Shown piece after piece: positions 54,183-64,000 of a DNA stretch of 64,000 bases. Positions within the stretch are counted from its first letter, which is position 1; the number at the start of each line of letters is the position of its first letter. The notes under the pieces are model-generated. The model saw only the letters and a program-made list of their open reading frames with translations, ran no database searches and was not told the DNA's origin. The translations under genes and the position numbers were made by a program. Source of the stretch: Polyodon spathula (taxonomy: Eukaryota > Chordata > Actinopteri > Acipenseriformes > Polyodontidae); the NCBI RefSeq assembly GCF_017654505.1, contig NC_054534.1, forward strand, positions 27,056,689-27,120,688, written 5' to 3'.

Positions 54183-55930
54183 TGTGCAAGTAACAGAACC
54201 ACACTGCCCTCCCAGCACACAGCCTGTAAGTGACAGAATCACATTGCCCTCCCAGCACACAGCCTGTACGTGACAGAATCACACTGCCCTCCCACTGCAC
54301 ACAGCCTCCAAGTGAAAGAATCACAATGCCCTCCCCAGCACACAGCCTGCAAGTGACAGAATCACACTGCCCTCCCCTGCACACAGCCTGCAAGTGATAG
54401 AATCACACTGCCCTCCCCAGCACACAGCGTGCAAGTGACAGAATCACACTGCCCTCCCCAGCACACAGCCTGTACGTGACAGAATCACACTGCCCTCCCA
54501 CTGCACACAGCCTCCAAGTGAAAGAATCACAATGCCCTCCCCAGCACACAACCTGCAAGTGACAGAATCACACTGCCCTCACCTGCACATAGCCTGCAAG
54601 TGATAGAATCACACTGCCCTCCCCAGCACACAGTGTGCAAGTGACAGAATCACACTGCCCTCCCCAGCACACAGCGTGCAAGTGACAGAATCACACTGCC
54701 CTCCCAGTACATAGCCTGTAAGTGACAGAATCACATTGCCCTCCCAGCACACAGCCTGTACGTGACAGAATCACACTGCCCTCCCACTGCACACAGCCTC
54801 CAAGTGAAAGAATCACAATGCCCTCCCCAGCACACAACCTGCAAGTGACAGAATCACACTGCCCTCCCCAGCACACAGCCTGCAAGTGACAGAATCACAC
54901 TGCCCTCCCCAGCACACAGCGTGCAAGTGACAGAATCACACTGCCCTCCCAGCACACAGCCTGTACGTGACAGAATCACACTGCCCTCCCACTGCACACA
55001 GCCTCCAAGTGAAAGAATCACACTGCCCTCCCCAGCACACAACCTGCAAGTGACAGAATCACACTGCCCTCACCTGCACATAGCCTGCAAGTGACAGAAT
55101 CACACTGCCCTCCCCAGCACACAGCGTGCAAGTGACAGAATCACACTGCCCTCCCCAGCACACAGCGTGCAAGTGACAGAATCACACTGCCCTCCCAGTA
55201 CATAGCCTGTAAGTGACAGAATCACATTGCCCTCCCAGCACACAGCCTGTACGTGACAGAATCACACTGCCCTCCCACTGCACACAGCCTCCAAGTGAAA
55301 GAATCACAATGCCCTCCCCAGCACACAACCTGCAAGTGACAGAATCACACTGCCCTCACCTGCACATAGCCTGCAAGTGATAGAATCACACTGCCCTCCC
55401 CAGCACACAGCGTGCAAGTGACAGAATCACACTGCCCTCCCCAGCACACAGCGTGCAAGTGACAGAATCACACTGCCCTCCCAGTACATAGCCTGTAAGT
55501 GACAGAATCACATTGCCCTCCCAGCACACAGCCTGTACGTGACAGAATCACATTGCCCTCCCACTGCACACAGCCTCCAAGTGAAAGAATCACACTGCCC
55601 TGCCCAGCACACAACCTGCAAGTGACAGAATCACACTGCCCTCCCCAGCACACAACCTGTAAGTGACAGAATCACACTGCCCTCCCCAGCACACAGCATG
55701 CAAGTGACAGAATCACACTGCCCTCCCCAGCACACAGCGTGCAAGTGACAGAATCACACTGCCCTCCCCCCTGCACACAGCATGCAAGTGACAGAATCAC
55801 AGCCCCCCCTGCACACAACCTGTAAGTGACAGAATCACACTGCCCTCCCCAGCACACAGCGTGCAAGTGACAGAATCACACTGCCCTCCCCCTGCACACA
55901 GCGCGCAAGTGACAGAATCACACTGCCCTG
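54183..55930. repeat. Minisatellite of about 41-bp units with higher-order structure
   Basis: About 43 units with the core GTGACAGAATCACACTGCCC, then CTCCCCAGCACACAG and a variable word (CGTGCAA, CCTGTAC, CCTCCAA, CCTGCAA). The variant CCTGTACGTGACAG occurs at 54263, 54469, 54755, 54960, 55246 and 55532, so spacings are about 206, 286, 205, 286 and 286 bases. This shows blocks of five and seven units being duplicated as a whole. Short open frames on the minus strand are by-products. It is not a CRISPR array, because there are no unique spacers. Confidence 0.97.
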
Positions 55931-56877
55931 TGTTGATGACATTGATATGAACGTTCAGTTAACAACGAATTAGGAAAGTGAGTCAAAGGTTAATTGCATA
56001 ACTTTGTTGTTTTAATTGGGACACAGTATGAATTTCATAGGCGGGAGCTAGGGCTGGATGAAGAATATGGGTTAGTATTTAGAGGCTTAGCCTCAAGGGA
56101 ATGATGATGGCCTGAGGGCCAGGAGTGCTTGTTTTGAACTGTTAGTGGCCTGTTGGCCAAGGAAGGTGTAGCTGTTAATGGCCTGTGGGCCAGGACAAAA
56201 GACGGGGTCCGGACTTTATACAGTAAGAACTTTGTACTGCGGAGTTCGGCCCCCAGAGGATGGAAAGGTTCATAACCTGGAAAGAAGCAAGGAAAGAGAA
56301 TCTCTGTCTACAGGAGCTGCCCTCAAAGAGGTGAGGAAAGATCTCCAAGGCAAGGCACTGGAGTGCTCCTGCAGGGGTATCTGAAAGACAGAGTTTGTTA
56401 GTATTTGGACTTTAGTATTTAAGGATTGTAGATGACTACAGCTCTTACTGGTACAGTAAGAGAGAAACAATAGAGTCACTGGGTAATGAAAGGAAATAGC
56501 GCATGAGCTGTGAAAGAACAGTGTGGCTGGTAGTCCCCTCTGACTCGTTGCAGCAAGGACCCTCCTTGTAACGAAGGCATGAGTAGCAGCGGCTGACTCG
56601 AGGCCAGGGAAGTGAGACTCACTAACCCCCCAAAAGGATGGACCACCGGCTCCCCGCAAGGACCGCACCTGTGAAGACAAACAAAGACTGTGTGCCAATG
56701 CACAAGAAAAAACTGGGAAGAGGGACAAATAAGGACAAAGAGAGAGAGATGGAAAGTAAAACAGGCTATGTGCAACCCTCAGCTTGGTGGAGAGGAAAAA
56801 CCCTCTGTTAGGAGGAAACCTTTGGCAGTCCTGGCAGGAAGGGCGGCCCCCCACCCCTACTCCAGGTATACTAGGAA

Positions 56878-57501
56878 TTGATTGGTGAGCTGCCAAGATG
56901 TCTGGAGGAAGAGAACAAATGTAGAAGTGGACTGATGCTGATGACAAACGACCCATAGTGTTTATAAGGTGATTACAAATGTTGGATTTTTTTGCTGATG
57001 AGGCTGCATCAATTCTGAATGAGTGCGGGGTATAGAACTGGGGAGAAAGACCTGCTTTGGAGATAAGAGAAGAAAGGTGAGTTGCAAACCAGTGTCTTGT
57101 AATGACATTATGAGAACAATCAATAAACAGGGGATCTAGCGGACTGAAGAGTTTTTTGACAGATAGGAACCTGGACAAGGAAGCGTAAGGGCAGAGAGGG
57201 GAGTTTATCTAGGATAATTGAATAAATTGTCCTGGACAAAGCTGGTCAGTCTTGGATGAGCGAAGAACGAATACATATGGCTGGGAAACTGGATAGTGAT
57301 GGTACTGTGAATTCTGCACTTCTTGGAAATCCGAAGAAAGCTGACAGGCACATGGTCAGCTTCCATCACCAGGTCATAAAATGGGTTGAAACATCCTGAA
57401 CGCAAAATTGAAATTAATTGGGAAAGAACATCTGTAGATATGAGTAGTCTGAATAGAGATGATGGGGGAAGGCTCTTGGAAATATAAAGTGGGCCAACCA
57501 A
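56878..57501 (-). pseudogene. Tyrosine recombinase, frameshifted
   Basis: The first piece (57501-57205) has TDVLSQLISILRSGCFNPFY followed by DLVMEADHVPVSFL, resembling the core-binding region of this recombinase group. After a frameshift near 57190 the second piece has LFIDCSHNVITRHWF, TPHSFRIDAASSAKKSNI with the H-x-x-R box, and LINTMGRLSSASVHFYI with the catalytic Tyr. The usual GRW reads GRL. The predicted frame goes on another 200 codons to 56270, but that part (Ser/Leu/Phe-rich) has no resemblance to anything and is probably read-through of 3' sequence. Confidence 0.78.
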
Positions 57502-57983
57502 GTCTTTAAAAGTAGGGCGAGCCTGTGACTGCAGGGCGGTGCAGAGCGTATGTGTATATCTGTGACTGCGGGACGATTCACAGCATATGTGTGTCTGAGT
57601 GCAGGGCGATGCAGAGCATATGTGTGTCTGAGTGCGGGACGGTGCAGAGTGTATGTGTGTCTGAGTGTGGGGTGATGCAGAGTGTATGTGGCTGCTGATT
57701 GGGAGCCTGAAGCAGATGCTGTAACCAGGTTGTACTCTGGAATGCTAATAGATGGGGGCAAGGCAGGAGCTGCTTGGGCTGGGGCGAGCAATGGAGAAGC
57801 TGAAACAGAAGATGTAATGAAAGAAGGGGCGGAGATTGGCACATTAGAGGCTGAAGGACGAACTGCAATGGTGCTGGAGCAGTTGTCTATGCCATCTAAA
57901 CAAGTGTTTATTGCTGACAAGGCATTGCTGGTTCTGATATCTGGTTGTTGGGTAGAGGTCTGCATTAGAAGTAGATGGTCCAT
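57414..57983 (-). pseudogene. Ser/Ala/Pro-rich frame upstream of the recombinase, with HTYALHRPALR repeats
   Basis: A 189-codon minus-strand frame. Its middle is low-complexity (SASPLLAPAQAAPALPPSIS). It is followed by about five imperfect copies of an 11-residue unit (LHRPALRHTYA), encoded by a 33-36 bp repeat at about 57535-57680. It overlaps the first recombinase piece in another frame. It could be the N-terminal linker of the recombinase protein or a local repeat expansion. I do not recognise a domain. Confidence 0.4.
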
Positions 57984-58170
57984 CTAAGAAATTAATAAGA
58001 TATTTTGAGGAGAATCCGGCAGGAAGGTTTCCTGCAACGTATGCAAAAAAGCAAATTGAAGAGAAGGAACGTAGATTGTGACGTGGCTGAAATAGGCAGA
58101 TAGCTTTGATTGGCAGCTGAATAATAGGAGGAGAGGGCTCTAGCTCCAGCCACTTTAAAGTTAACATTAA

Positions 58171-58885
58171 AAAAGAGGGTTAATATCTTGTGAGCACGAC
58201 TTATTATCTTGTGAGCACGAGTTAGTGCTTAATACTCAGAAGAGATTGAGGTAGCCTGAAGTGATTTCATTTTCTTTTGTAATTTCTCTTAGTCTTTGCA
58301 GTACTGTAATTTTGGTAGATGAGCCATAATTTTGCATTGCAGTTGCACCTACTTTCTGAGAACAAAAGCAGGATGGGGCTCGAGCATCAATGTGTCGGTC
58401 TCAATAATAACTCAGAAACTCAATTTACTCCTTATGAAGGTAAAATAGCATTTCATGGGGTAAAATAGCTTTCTTTTGTCAGTTAGTCTTCAGGAGTTAT
58501 GAACTGTTGCATGATGTAGACAACTGTACAATGTAAAGGGCATATATGTGTGTATTTTTCTTCTTGATAAATCAAGATAATTAAGTCGCAAATCCTGAAG
58601 CATGACTCAAATGACTCCTTTGGCATTTGCTTTTGTAACAAAGAGAATAGAATTGGATGCAATAAATAATGTATTAACATTAAAATAGCATAAGTCTAGT
58701 AAAAGCACACCAGTTTTGCATCTTTGTTATGCCATGATCAGAAAACTATGGTGATTGTCTCCTAACCTATCCACCGAGAATACCAGGTGTCTGCTACAGT
58801 GAGCAAGATATTATCTCATGCTCACGTGATAATTGGTGCTCACGAGATATTATTGTGTGCATAAGATACTAACCTTCTTTTTTTT
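58171..58885. mobile_element. MITE-like element with palindrome-bearing inverted ends
   Basis: The left end (GGGTTAATATCTTGTGAGCA then CGACTTATTATCTTGTGAGC) is matched in reverse complement by the right end (GGTTAGTATCTTATGCACAC, AATATCTCGTGAGCACCAAT). Each end holds two or three copies of a TATCTYGTGAGCAC motif whose core TCGTGAGCACGA is nearly palindromic. The 600-bp interior has no coding sequence. It looks like a non-autonomous DNA transposon; the superfamily is unknown. Confidence 0.75.
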
Positions 58886-60784
58886 TTATTCACACCATGT
58901 CCCTTTAGGGGTTCCATACTAAACCCCTCGTACTGTATGCTTGTCTTTTCCTATTTTGTCAAAGAAACTTGCCAAGGGTACTTCCAATAGATCTCAGTAG
59001 TTAATAAAGAATTGTTTGGTATGGTATTTTGTTGTAGGAGAAAGTAGCGCAAGGTTACATCACAAACAATACTTTCAGACATGTTTCCATACAAAATAAA
59101 AGACGACAATTTGCACTGCTTTTTAGCATGGAAAGGTGATTTACCCACCTTTTTAGCTGTACCATGTTTTGGTCGTATATTTCCTATAGTGTCACATTCT
59201 TAAGACAATGGAGAGAGAATCTGGAGTTTCTAAACTAAGTGGAACATTAGGCATAAACAGAAGTTTCATGTCAATAGTATGTCTAATACATTTCATCACA
59301 ACAAAAACCTGTTTATAGTGGGACAACTGTATATGGAAACATGTTAGCAAATATAAAAGCATTTCTACAGATTGTACACATTTCTGTACATAACTCTGAT
59401 TGCAATTGAAATGTCTCATCAAAAACCTTAATCCACTTGGTTTCCACTAAATAGATTTCTTCTTTAAAAAAACAAACAAACAAAAAAAAAAAAACTATTT
59501 TCTAAAGAATAAGGTTGACAGCTTTTGCCACTATTGGCTCCAGATTTTATATTAATTATATGGATAGATGCTTTATAGGAGTGTTATGGGTAGGGCCTTA
59601 TTATTCAACAGTATGCATTAAAATGACTCAGAGTAACACCCTATCCGAGGTTGTCCTTGGACTTCCACATTGAGATCTTGCAGGCCAGAACTGATCTCTG
59701 GTTTCACATTATTTGAGAATGAGTAATTCAAGAATGCAAGTCAACATAAGTTTTTTTTTTTTTTTTGTGGATATGTTTTTGAGGTGTGGCTTGCATAACT
59801 ACTTCATTCTTCAGTTTTATTGATTTAATTAAAATCACATATATACAAGATTCATTATTTTGGATCTATTGCTCTTTGTGTGGACAACACACGACAGTAG
59901 GGTCATGCTTTTTCAAACATGAAATTCTGATACAGTACCTAAAGACTCCACTAGGTGTCACCTAAGATCAAGCAGATAACAACAAATGCAGGTAAAGAAG
60001 CTGCAGGAAGAGCTCCCAAAAAGTGGCTGATGCAAAGGTGAAAATTAGATTTCATAAACTTTCCATATTCATGCCCACTTAAGATCCTATTATGTGTATT
60101 TTACACGATTCTCTGTTTGTGCTTCTGCTAATACTCTTCCTCACTTAACTTCTTGTGGAGTCTTTTCAGTAACATTTGCTGGAACGGTAAGCATGGTTAA
60201 TAGTGCTCTTAGTAGAAACAGCAATAGAGGATATTGGGCAACACAAATATTAAAACTGCTTAGAAATTAAATACTAATAAATTGTAGCTGATATGAAGTA
60301 CCACTTTAAAATAGTTGCAGCTACAAAATATTTCCAGAAATCTTAAGTATTTTGCACTTCCATTTGTTATATTGGTCTCAAATGTGCAGTTCTGAATGAA
60401 ATACTTGTTAGAGCACACATGTATTCTGATTTTAAAACATGATCTATGTTACTACTGAAAAACTGGTTAAGGTAAGTTTCAATTCTCCTTGGCTTTTTTC
60501 GCAGGAAATGTAATACATGCATTTTTTGGGTTACTTCACTTCAGCAGTGTCTTCAGAGGCATATCGTGTACTGTAATTGACTGCAAGAATGTCAGTCAAC
60601 AGGGGAAGCAGCTGATTGGTTAATGACAGGAAGAAGCTATTGAAGGGGTCGGGGCAAAGTCACCCTCCAGGAGAAATGATCAAGCATTGATATAAAACAG
60701 TTTTCTTAACCATGTGTCATACCAAATATCATGTTTAAAAATAAAATATATGCTTACAATAAATTAAAACTGATATACAATCAA
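58886..60784. other. No gene recognised
   Basis: AT-rich sequence with poly-A and poly-T runs. No repeat shared with the rest of the window and no open frame of interest. Confidence 0.45.
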
Positions 60785-61178
60785 CCAGAGCTCAACGAAT
60801 GCCCCAACATGGTGTTCATATAGGAAACACAGTGCTGCTGGAGGTACCGTCCATTGGATGAGGCCCTGTCTAATCTGTAGACTTTTAAGATTACATTGAC
60901 ATGTGGCATATCAATGGATCTATCTAGTAATGCAACTCCCCATTGCAAGACATAAGAAAATGTCTGTGTGAAGTCTTGTGAAACAGTCTGGAATATGATT
61001 ACTCTGATTTACTGTGAGCTATCAGAAGCATTGCTCCACTCAGGAATGTACAGACTGAGAGCATCACAAATGAACCTGTTCATACACAGTCCAACTAAGA
61101 AAAGAGATTAGACAGTGTTTTTATATAAATTAAACTACAATCGATTGTCTTGCTTTAAGTTTCAGAAAAGCTAAAAAG

Positions 61179-61213
<35 letters not shown>

Positions 61214-61399
61214 CTACTTACAATCAAATCCTTCTTAACCTGCCACTTAATTTCCCAAATATCAGACGTCATGCTTCTAATCCCTTGCAATTGTATTATT
61301 CATTTACATAGCTATTGCACTAGATGTAACTTAAAGTGATCATTGCTAGATTGTAGATAATTCCATACATCTTATCTGTTGTGCAATTCCATTTGTTTT

Positions 61400-61416
61400 A
61401 TATATATATATATATG
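61400..61416. repeat. TA microsatellite at the left loop edge
   Basis: About eight TA units directly inside the left arm; compare the longer tract at 63131-63177. Confidence 0.9.
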
Positions 61417-62250
61417 GTGAGCCAGCTCCCAAGTTCACCACCAGGAGGCGTTCATGGCAGGCAGGGGGCGCACCCGCATTTGTTGCCAATAAAGACTGGA
61501 GGGACCTGTGGGCAGCATACATGCCTGCCTTGACGTCAAGGGATTAACGGGTGAACAGGCTGCAGGTGCGGTTAGGTAGGCAATTATTGTTTGAACATGG
61601 TATAATATCATTAGTCTTAATTGGCCCACACCTGTAGCCTGTATCAGCCAAATTCCTGGCTGATGAAGGGCTGGTAATAAAGAGCCTGCACAGCTAATCG
61701 GGCGTCTTTCTTCGTCCTAAACTGGGTTTATCTAAGACGCCACATGAGCCTTAGAATTAAGAATACCTATTGTGAAAAGCTGCCAGTTGTTTGTGTCTGC
61801 AAATCCGTTTGCTACAGGGGCTGTTGGGATCTGCCTATTTGGATCCAGGATTAATCTGCTGAGACCTACCTGCAGGACTGATGTCTGGACCGCGGGACTT
61901 AGAAACAAACACCCAGAGTGGAGTTCCAGCTGGGGATTCAGAGACAGAGTGCGTCGGTTTAAGAGAACAACAACGGGACAAAAACGGGGACTCCCACATG
62001 GACGTTCGGGACAGTTATTAGCCAGGCACTGCTGGGCGAAAGCACTCTTCCACCAACTGGCCATGGTTAATGGTACAGTTGGTTTACATTGTTTTTTTAT
62101 TTTATTTTTGAATCCTGTGTGAATTGTTTTTGCCAGTTTGAATACGTCTGAGTAAAAGGATTGTCTTTTTCTGTTTAAATCAATAAACCTTCGGTCTTGA
62201 TTAGAAAACACCTGTCTGCCTTCTCTGTGTGACCCAATAATACAAATATT
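61417..62250 (+). mobile_element. LTR-like insertion in the loop of the inverted repeat
   Basis: A segment of higher GC than its surroundings, bounded on both sides by TA-rich DNA. It starts GGTGAGCCAGCTCCCAAG. It contains AATAAAGAGCC near 61676 and TCAATAAACCTTCGG near 62180, followed by CTGTCTGCCTTCTCTGTGTG. That arrangement resembles the R-U5 part of a retroviral or gypsy LTR. No matching second LTR, coding sequence or target duplication was found, so a solo LTR is only a suggestion. The open frames across it show no domain. Confidence 0.35.
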
Positions 62251-62265
62251 TATATATATATCTTT

Positions 62266-62267
62266 TG

Positions 62268-62311
<44 letters not shown>
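62266..62311. repeat. TA microsatellite
   Basis: About 20 TA units right of the LTR-like insertion. Confidence 0.93.
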
Positions 62312-62316
<5 letters not shown>

Positions 62317-62337
62317 CTACGTGTAATAAAACCAAAC

Positions 62338-63110
62338 ATTATTAACACGTTTTTTTTGCAAAAATTTTAACCTAAACATTGTATTTGTAACACAGATTTA
62401 AAAAATGTGTCTAAAATTTTCATGAAAAAAGATACACAGATTTAAAAAAATTTATAAATCTCATGAAAAATATAAAAATAAATATTTAAATGTGTATTGT
62501 CAGATATAATTTAGAAATCTGAAAATATTTAGCAAAGTTTCAACATTTAAATCCAGGTTGTGAAATAAATCTGAGAAAAAAAGCGCCAGTTTTTACAACT
62601 TTGGAGTTGCGTTGAAGATGATGAAATGATTTAGTCTGCGTTTTATTTACTGCAGTGTTTATGGTCACGTGGTAGGGTGTTGAGGGTGAATGAAGCACAC
62701 ACACTCTTGCACAGTTCGGCTGCAGGAGGATGATGTAAATTATGAGTTGCACACGCAGCACTACCCTCATCGATGCAAACAATGCTTACATAAACTCACA
62801 TGGGCGGAACTCATTTGCAATATTTAATTTTGCAATTATATACAGTATTTTGCTAAATCTGCTAGCCAAGTGTAAAACAGACTTAAAAAATGAAATTTTA
62901 AATGTGCTCGCCGAGTGTTAAACAGAGTTAAAAATTGGAGCTCTTTTTCTCTGATTTATTTCACATGCTGGATTTAAATGTTGAAACTTACACTTTATGT
63001 AAATGTTTTTTATAAATCTGAAAAAATATTTTTTGATTTAAATCTGTAAAGAAATACAAGATTTAGGCTAAATCTGGGAAAAAAAGATGTGTTAAAATGT
63101 TAACTCTTTT
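62338..63110. mobile_element. MITE-like element nested in the loop
   Basis: GTTTCAACATTTAAATCCAG then TGTGAAATAAATC near 62537-62580 is the reverse complement of 62950-62995. The outer ends also match loosely: TTAACACGTTTTTTTT against TTAACACATCTTTTTT. The terminal zones repeat short GATTTAAA and AAATCTG words. The middle 350 bases are less AT-rich and have no coding capacity. Most likely a non-autonomous DNA transposon with long imperfect TIRs. Confidence 0.65.
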
Positions 63111-63128
63111 GTACACAAATGGGAACTG

Positions 63129-63130
<2 letters not shown>

Positions 63131-63177
<47 letters not shown>
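63131..63177. repeat. TA microsatellite at the right loop edge
   Basis: About 22 TA units just inside the right arm of the large inverted repeat. Confidence 0.93.
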
Positions 63178-63180
<3 letters not shown>

Positions 63181-63905
63181 GGAAGTGCACAACAGGTAAG
63201 GTGTATGGAATTATCTAGAATCTAGCTATGATCACTTTAAGTTATTGTGCAATAGCGATGTAAATGAATAGTACAATTGATACCAGTAATTAGAAGCATG
63301 AAGCCTGATATTTGGGAAATTAAGTGACAGAATTTCTCCTGATCTGAGAACTAGAAAAATACTTTTTTTTAAAAGATTTTCAGTCTTTCTCAAACTTAAA
63401 GCAAGCCTTAACAATCGATTGTAGTTTAATTTATATAAAAACACTGTCTAATCTCTTTGCCTAGTTGGATTGTGTATGAACAGGTTAATTTGTGATGCTC
63501 TCAGTCTGTATGTTCCTGAGTGGAGTAATGTTTCTGAAAGCTCACAGTAAATCAGAGTAATCATGTCCAGACTATTTCACAAGACTTCACACAAGCATTT
63601 TCTCATGTCTTGCTATGGGGAGTTGCATTATTAGATAGATCCATTGATATTCCACATGTCAATGTAATCTTAAAAGTCTACAGATTAGACAGGGCCTCAT
63701 CCAAAGGACGGTACCTCCAGCAGCACTGTGCTTCCTATACGAACACCATGTTGGGGCATTCGTTGAGCTCTGGCTCAGAGGGGGAGTATAGAAAGTACCA
63801 TCATAATCTTTCATTTTTATAACAAACATTTTAGCTAGAGGTTTTGCTCAATATATTCATTTTGAAACATTTCTTTTAGAATTTCTATATGTTCTATTTA
63901 TCACT

Positions 63906-64000
63906 GTGGCAAAGTGGCTAGTGGAGGGGAACAGGTATAACGGTGATGCGATGCAGGAGTGACAGGCAGACAACAGTTTCCAGTGACAAGGTGCTTTTAT
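63906..64000 (-). repeat. Edge of a further LTR, cut by the window end
   Basis: It begins TGTGGCAAAGTGG. On the minus strand this reads CCACTTTGCCACA, the same end as the LTR of the Gmr1-like element at 7160. The adjacent bases (CATCGCATCACCG and so on) are not clearly alike. A minus-strand LTR element beginning here is a reasonable guess, but only 95 bases are available. Confidence 0.4.

Larger units (their letters stand above)
55931..58165 (-). mobile_element. Remains of a tyrosine-recombinase element (Ngaro/DIRS/Crypton class unresolved)
   Basis: A tyrosine recombinase remnant reads on the minus strand at 56878-57501. Upstream on the same strand is a Ser/Ala/Pro-rich frame with short repeats. 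No RT was recognised, and no terminal repeats could be found, so I cannot choose between a truncated retroelement and a Crypton-like DNA element. A GGCCTGNNGGCCAGGA motif occurs three times at 56111-56195. Boundaries are approximate: the minisatellite lies on the left and a MITE-like element begins at 58171 on the right. Confidence 0.6.
60785..63773. repeat. Large inverted repeat, arms about 600 bp, loop about 1.8 kb
   Basis: The left arm at 60785-61395 and the right arm at 63180-63773 are reverse complements with roughly 85-90% match by eye. Examples are CCAGAGCTCAACGAATGCCC, ACCATGTTGGGGCATTCG, AACAATCGATTGTAG and GATCACTTTAAGTTA. Small indels include a longer A-run in the left arm. The loop begins and ends in TA microsatellite. 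It is either a foldback transposon or an inverted duplication later opened by insertions. Confidence 0.93.

Noticed and set aside
54183..55930. CRISPR-like array
   Set aside because: Units are contiguous with no unique spacers, and the genome is eukaryotic. The same reasoning applies to 34818-35160.

Overview
The window looks like a gene-poor, AT-rich piece of a vertebrate nuclear genome. The mix of transposable elements (DIRS-like tyrosine-recombinase retroelements, an integrase-first Ty3/gypsy element, a Tc1/mariner copy, foldback elements), the many ATT, TA, CT and AG microsatellites and the dispersed repeats all point to a ray-finned fish. From memory of similar repeats I would guess a non-teleost such as a sturgeon or paddlefish, but nothing here proves the species. 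I found no host exon, tRNA or rRNA gene that I can defend. Nearly every recognisable coding stretch belongs to a mobile element, and most are broken.

Layout. 1-6.5 kb: unique-looking AT-rich DNA with one degraded short repeat. 6.5-10.85 kb: a decayed Ty3/gypsy element, plus strand, in the Gmr1 order gag, integrase, reverse transcriptase, RNase H, with a nearly complete 5' LTR and a collapsed 3' LTR. 13.48-13.69 kb: a perfect 68-bp-arm palindrome around a TA tract. 16.57-19.05 kb: an internally deleted DIRS-like element (minus strand) with inverted terminal repeats, an internal complementary region and an in-frame gag-recombinase fusion. 22.82 kb: a short interstitial telomeric tract. 24.8-28.2 kb: diverged repeat copies, a foldback repeat and a SINE-like head. 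34.8-35.9 kb: a 32-bp minisatellite that grew out of a dispersed repeat, then a second repeat family. 40.38-43.35 kb: a longer DIRS-like element (minus) with RT, RNase H and tyrosine recombinase remains, whose RT active site reads YLNN instead of YLDD.

44.79-48.56 kb holds the most unusual object. It is a young-looking LTR retrotransposon, minus strand, with near-identical LTRs and a perfect 5-bp target duplication. It has no recognisable pol. Its whole interior is one open frame of about 800 codons made of five in-frame tandem-repeat arrays behind a zinc-knuckle-like Cys/His cluster. Its primer-binding-site region resembles that of the Gmr1-like element at 7.16 kb, so it may be moved in trans by such an element (inference).

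50.1-51.8 kb: a broken Tc1/mariner transposon carrying two later repeat insertions. 54.18-55.93 kb: a minisatellite of about 41-bp units with a higher-order period of about 286 bp. 56-58.2 kb: remains of another tyrosine-recombinase element. 58.17-58.88 kb: a non-autonomous element with TIRs built from TGAGCA/TGCTCA palindromes. 60.79-63.77 kb: a large inverted repeat with arms of about 600 bp, whose loop holds an LTR-like insertion and a nested MITE. The last 95 bases look like the edge of another LTR.

Together the features show repeated, layered invasion by several element classes. Coordinates of element ends were set by eye; most are good to about 10-30 bp, except where target duplications or perfect repeats fix them exactly.
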